Shown here in pieces: positions 6,075-6,100 of a DNA stretch of 6,100 nucleotides. The notes beneath the pieces were generated by a model. It was given only the letters and a program-made list of their open reading frames with translations, was not told the origin of the DNA and did no database searches. Position 1 is the stretch's first letter. The number at the start of each line of letters is the position of its first letter. A program made the translations under genes and the position numbers. The stretch is from CAZDIO01 sp964505555 (GTDB lineage Bacteria; Bdellovibrionota_C; UBA2361; SZUA-149; CAZDIO01), in the NCBI GenBank assembly GCA_964505555.1, contig CAZDIO010000032.1:1-6100 (forward strand), read 5' to 3'.

Positions 6075-6100
6075 TCTCGAATTGCTGGGAAAGTTCGAGA
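6075..6100. repeat. Inverted repeat at the right edge of the window
   Basis: TCTCGAA at 6075-6081 is the exact reverse complement of TTCGAGA at 6094-6100, around a 12-base spacer. The right arm ends at the window edge. The left arm is directly preceded by the repeat core (6053-6074), so the palindrome may continue outward with the complement of that core. It could act as a terminator for the GT2 gene or be half of a mobile palindromic element. Confidence 0.5.

Overview
The window is a bacterial surface-glycan (LPS O-antigen, capsule or glycoprotein-glycan) biosynthesis locus. It holds five intact genes: two sugar-nucleotide enzymes and three glycosyltransferases of different families. There are no rRNA or tRNA genes, transposases or CRISPR arrays. 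All genes use ordinary ATG starts and TAA/TGA stops, and base composition is moderate and looks even apart from AT-rich spacers. The organism cannot be named from the sequence. The gene content and compact arrangement fit a Gram-negative or candidate-phylum bacterium. The dispersed GAGCGAAGCGAAGCAA repeat module is of a kind I recall from several bacterial genomes, but it is not diagnostic.

Layout, left to right. Positions 1-64 lie past the last minus-strand gene; they may hold the start of a further gene running off the edge. Four genes then lie on the minus strand, so their transcription order is right to left. First is a DxD-type (GT8-like) glycosyltransferase (4753-3644), followed after 4 bases by a GT90/CAP10-family glycosyltransferase (3639-2629). 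A 325-base spacer (2304-2628) comes next; it contains an 86-base imperfect palindrome. Then come a GDP-mannose 3,5-epimerase-like enzyme (2303-1290) and a DegT/DnrJ/EryC1-family PLP sugar aminotransferase (1198-65). Right of the minus-strand block, across a 70-base divergent spacer, a GT2 glycosyltransferase with a C-terminal TPR-like segment is read on the plus strand (4824-6014). The last 86 bases have a second copy of the repeat core seen in the 2.5 kb palindrome, and half of another inverted repeat cut by the window edge.

How the genes may work together (inference): the epimerase would make GDP-L-galactose, GDP-L-gulose or a related epimerised GDP-sugar. The aminotransferase would make an amino-deoxy sugar nucleotide from a keto-sugar whose supplying enzymes are not in this window. 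The three glycosyltransferases would assemble these and other sugars into a glycan. All five proteins look cytoplasmic: no signal peptides or membrane segments are evident, and no flippase, polymerase or ligase is visible, so the locus must extend beyond the window.

The most interesting non-coding signals are the long palindrome at 2465-2550, its core repeated at 6053-6074, a terminator-like hairpin overlapping the epimerase stop codon, and a hairpin abutting the aminotransferase ribosome binding site. I found no clearly new defence or mobile system.
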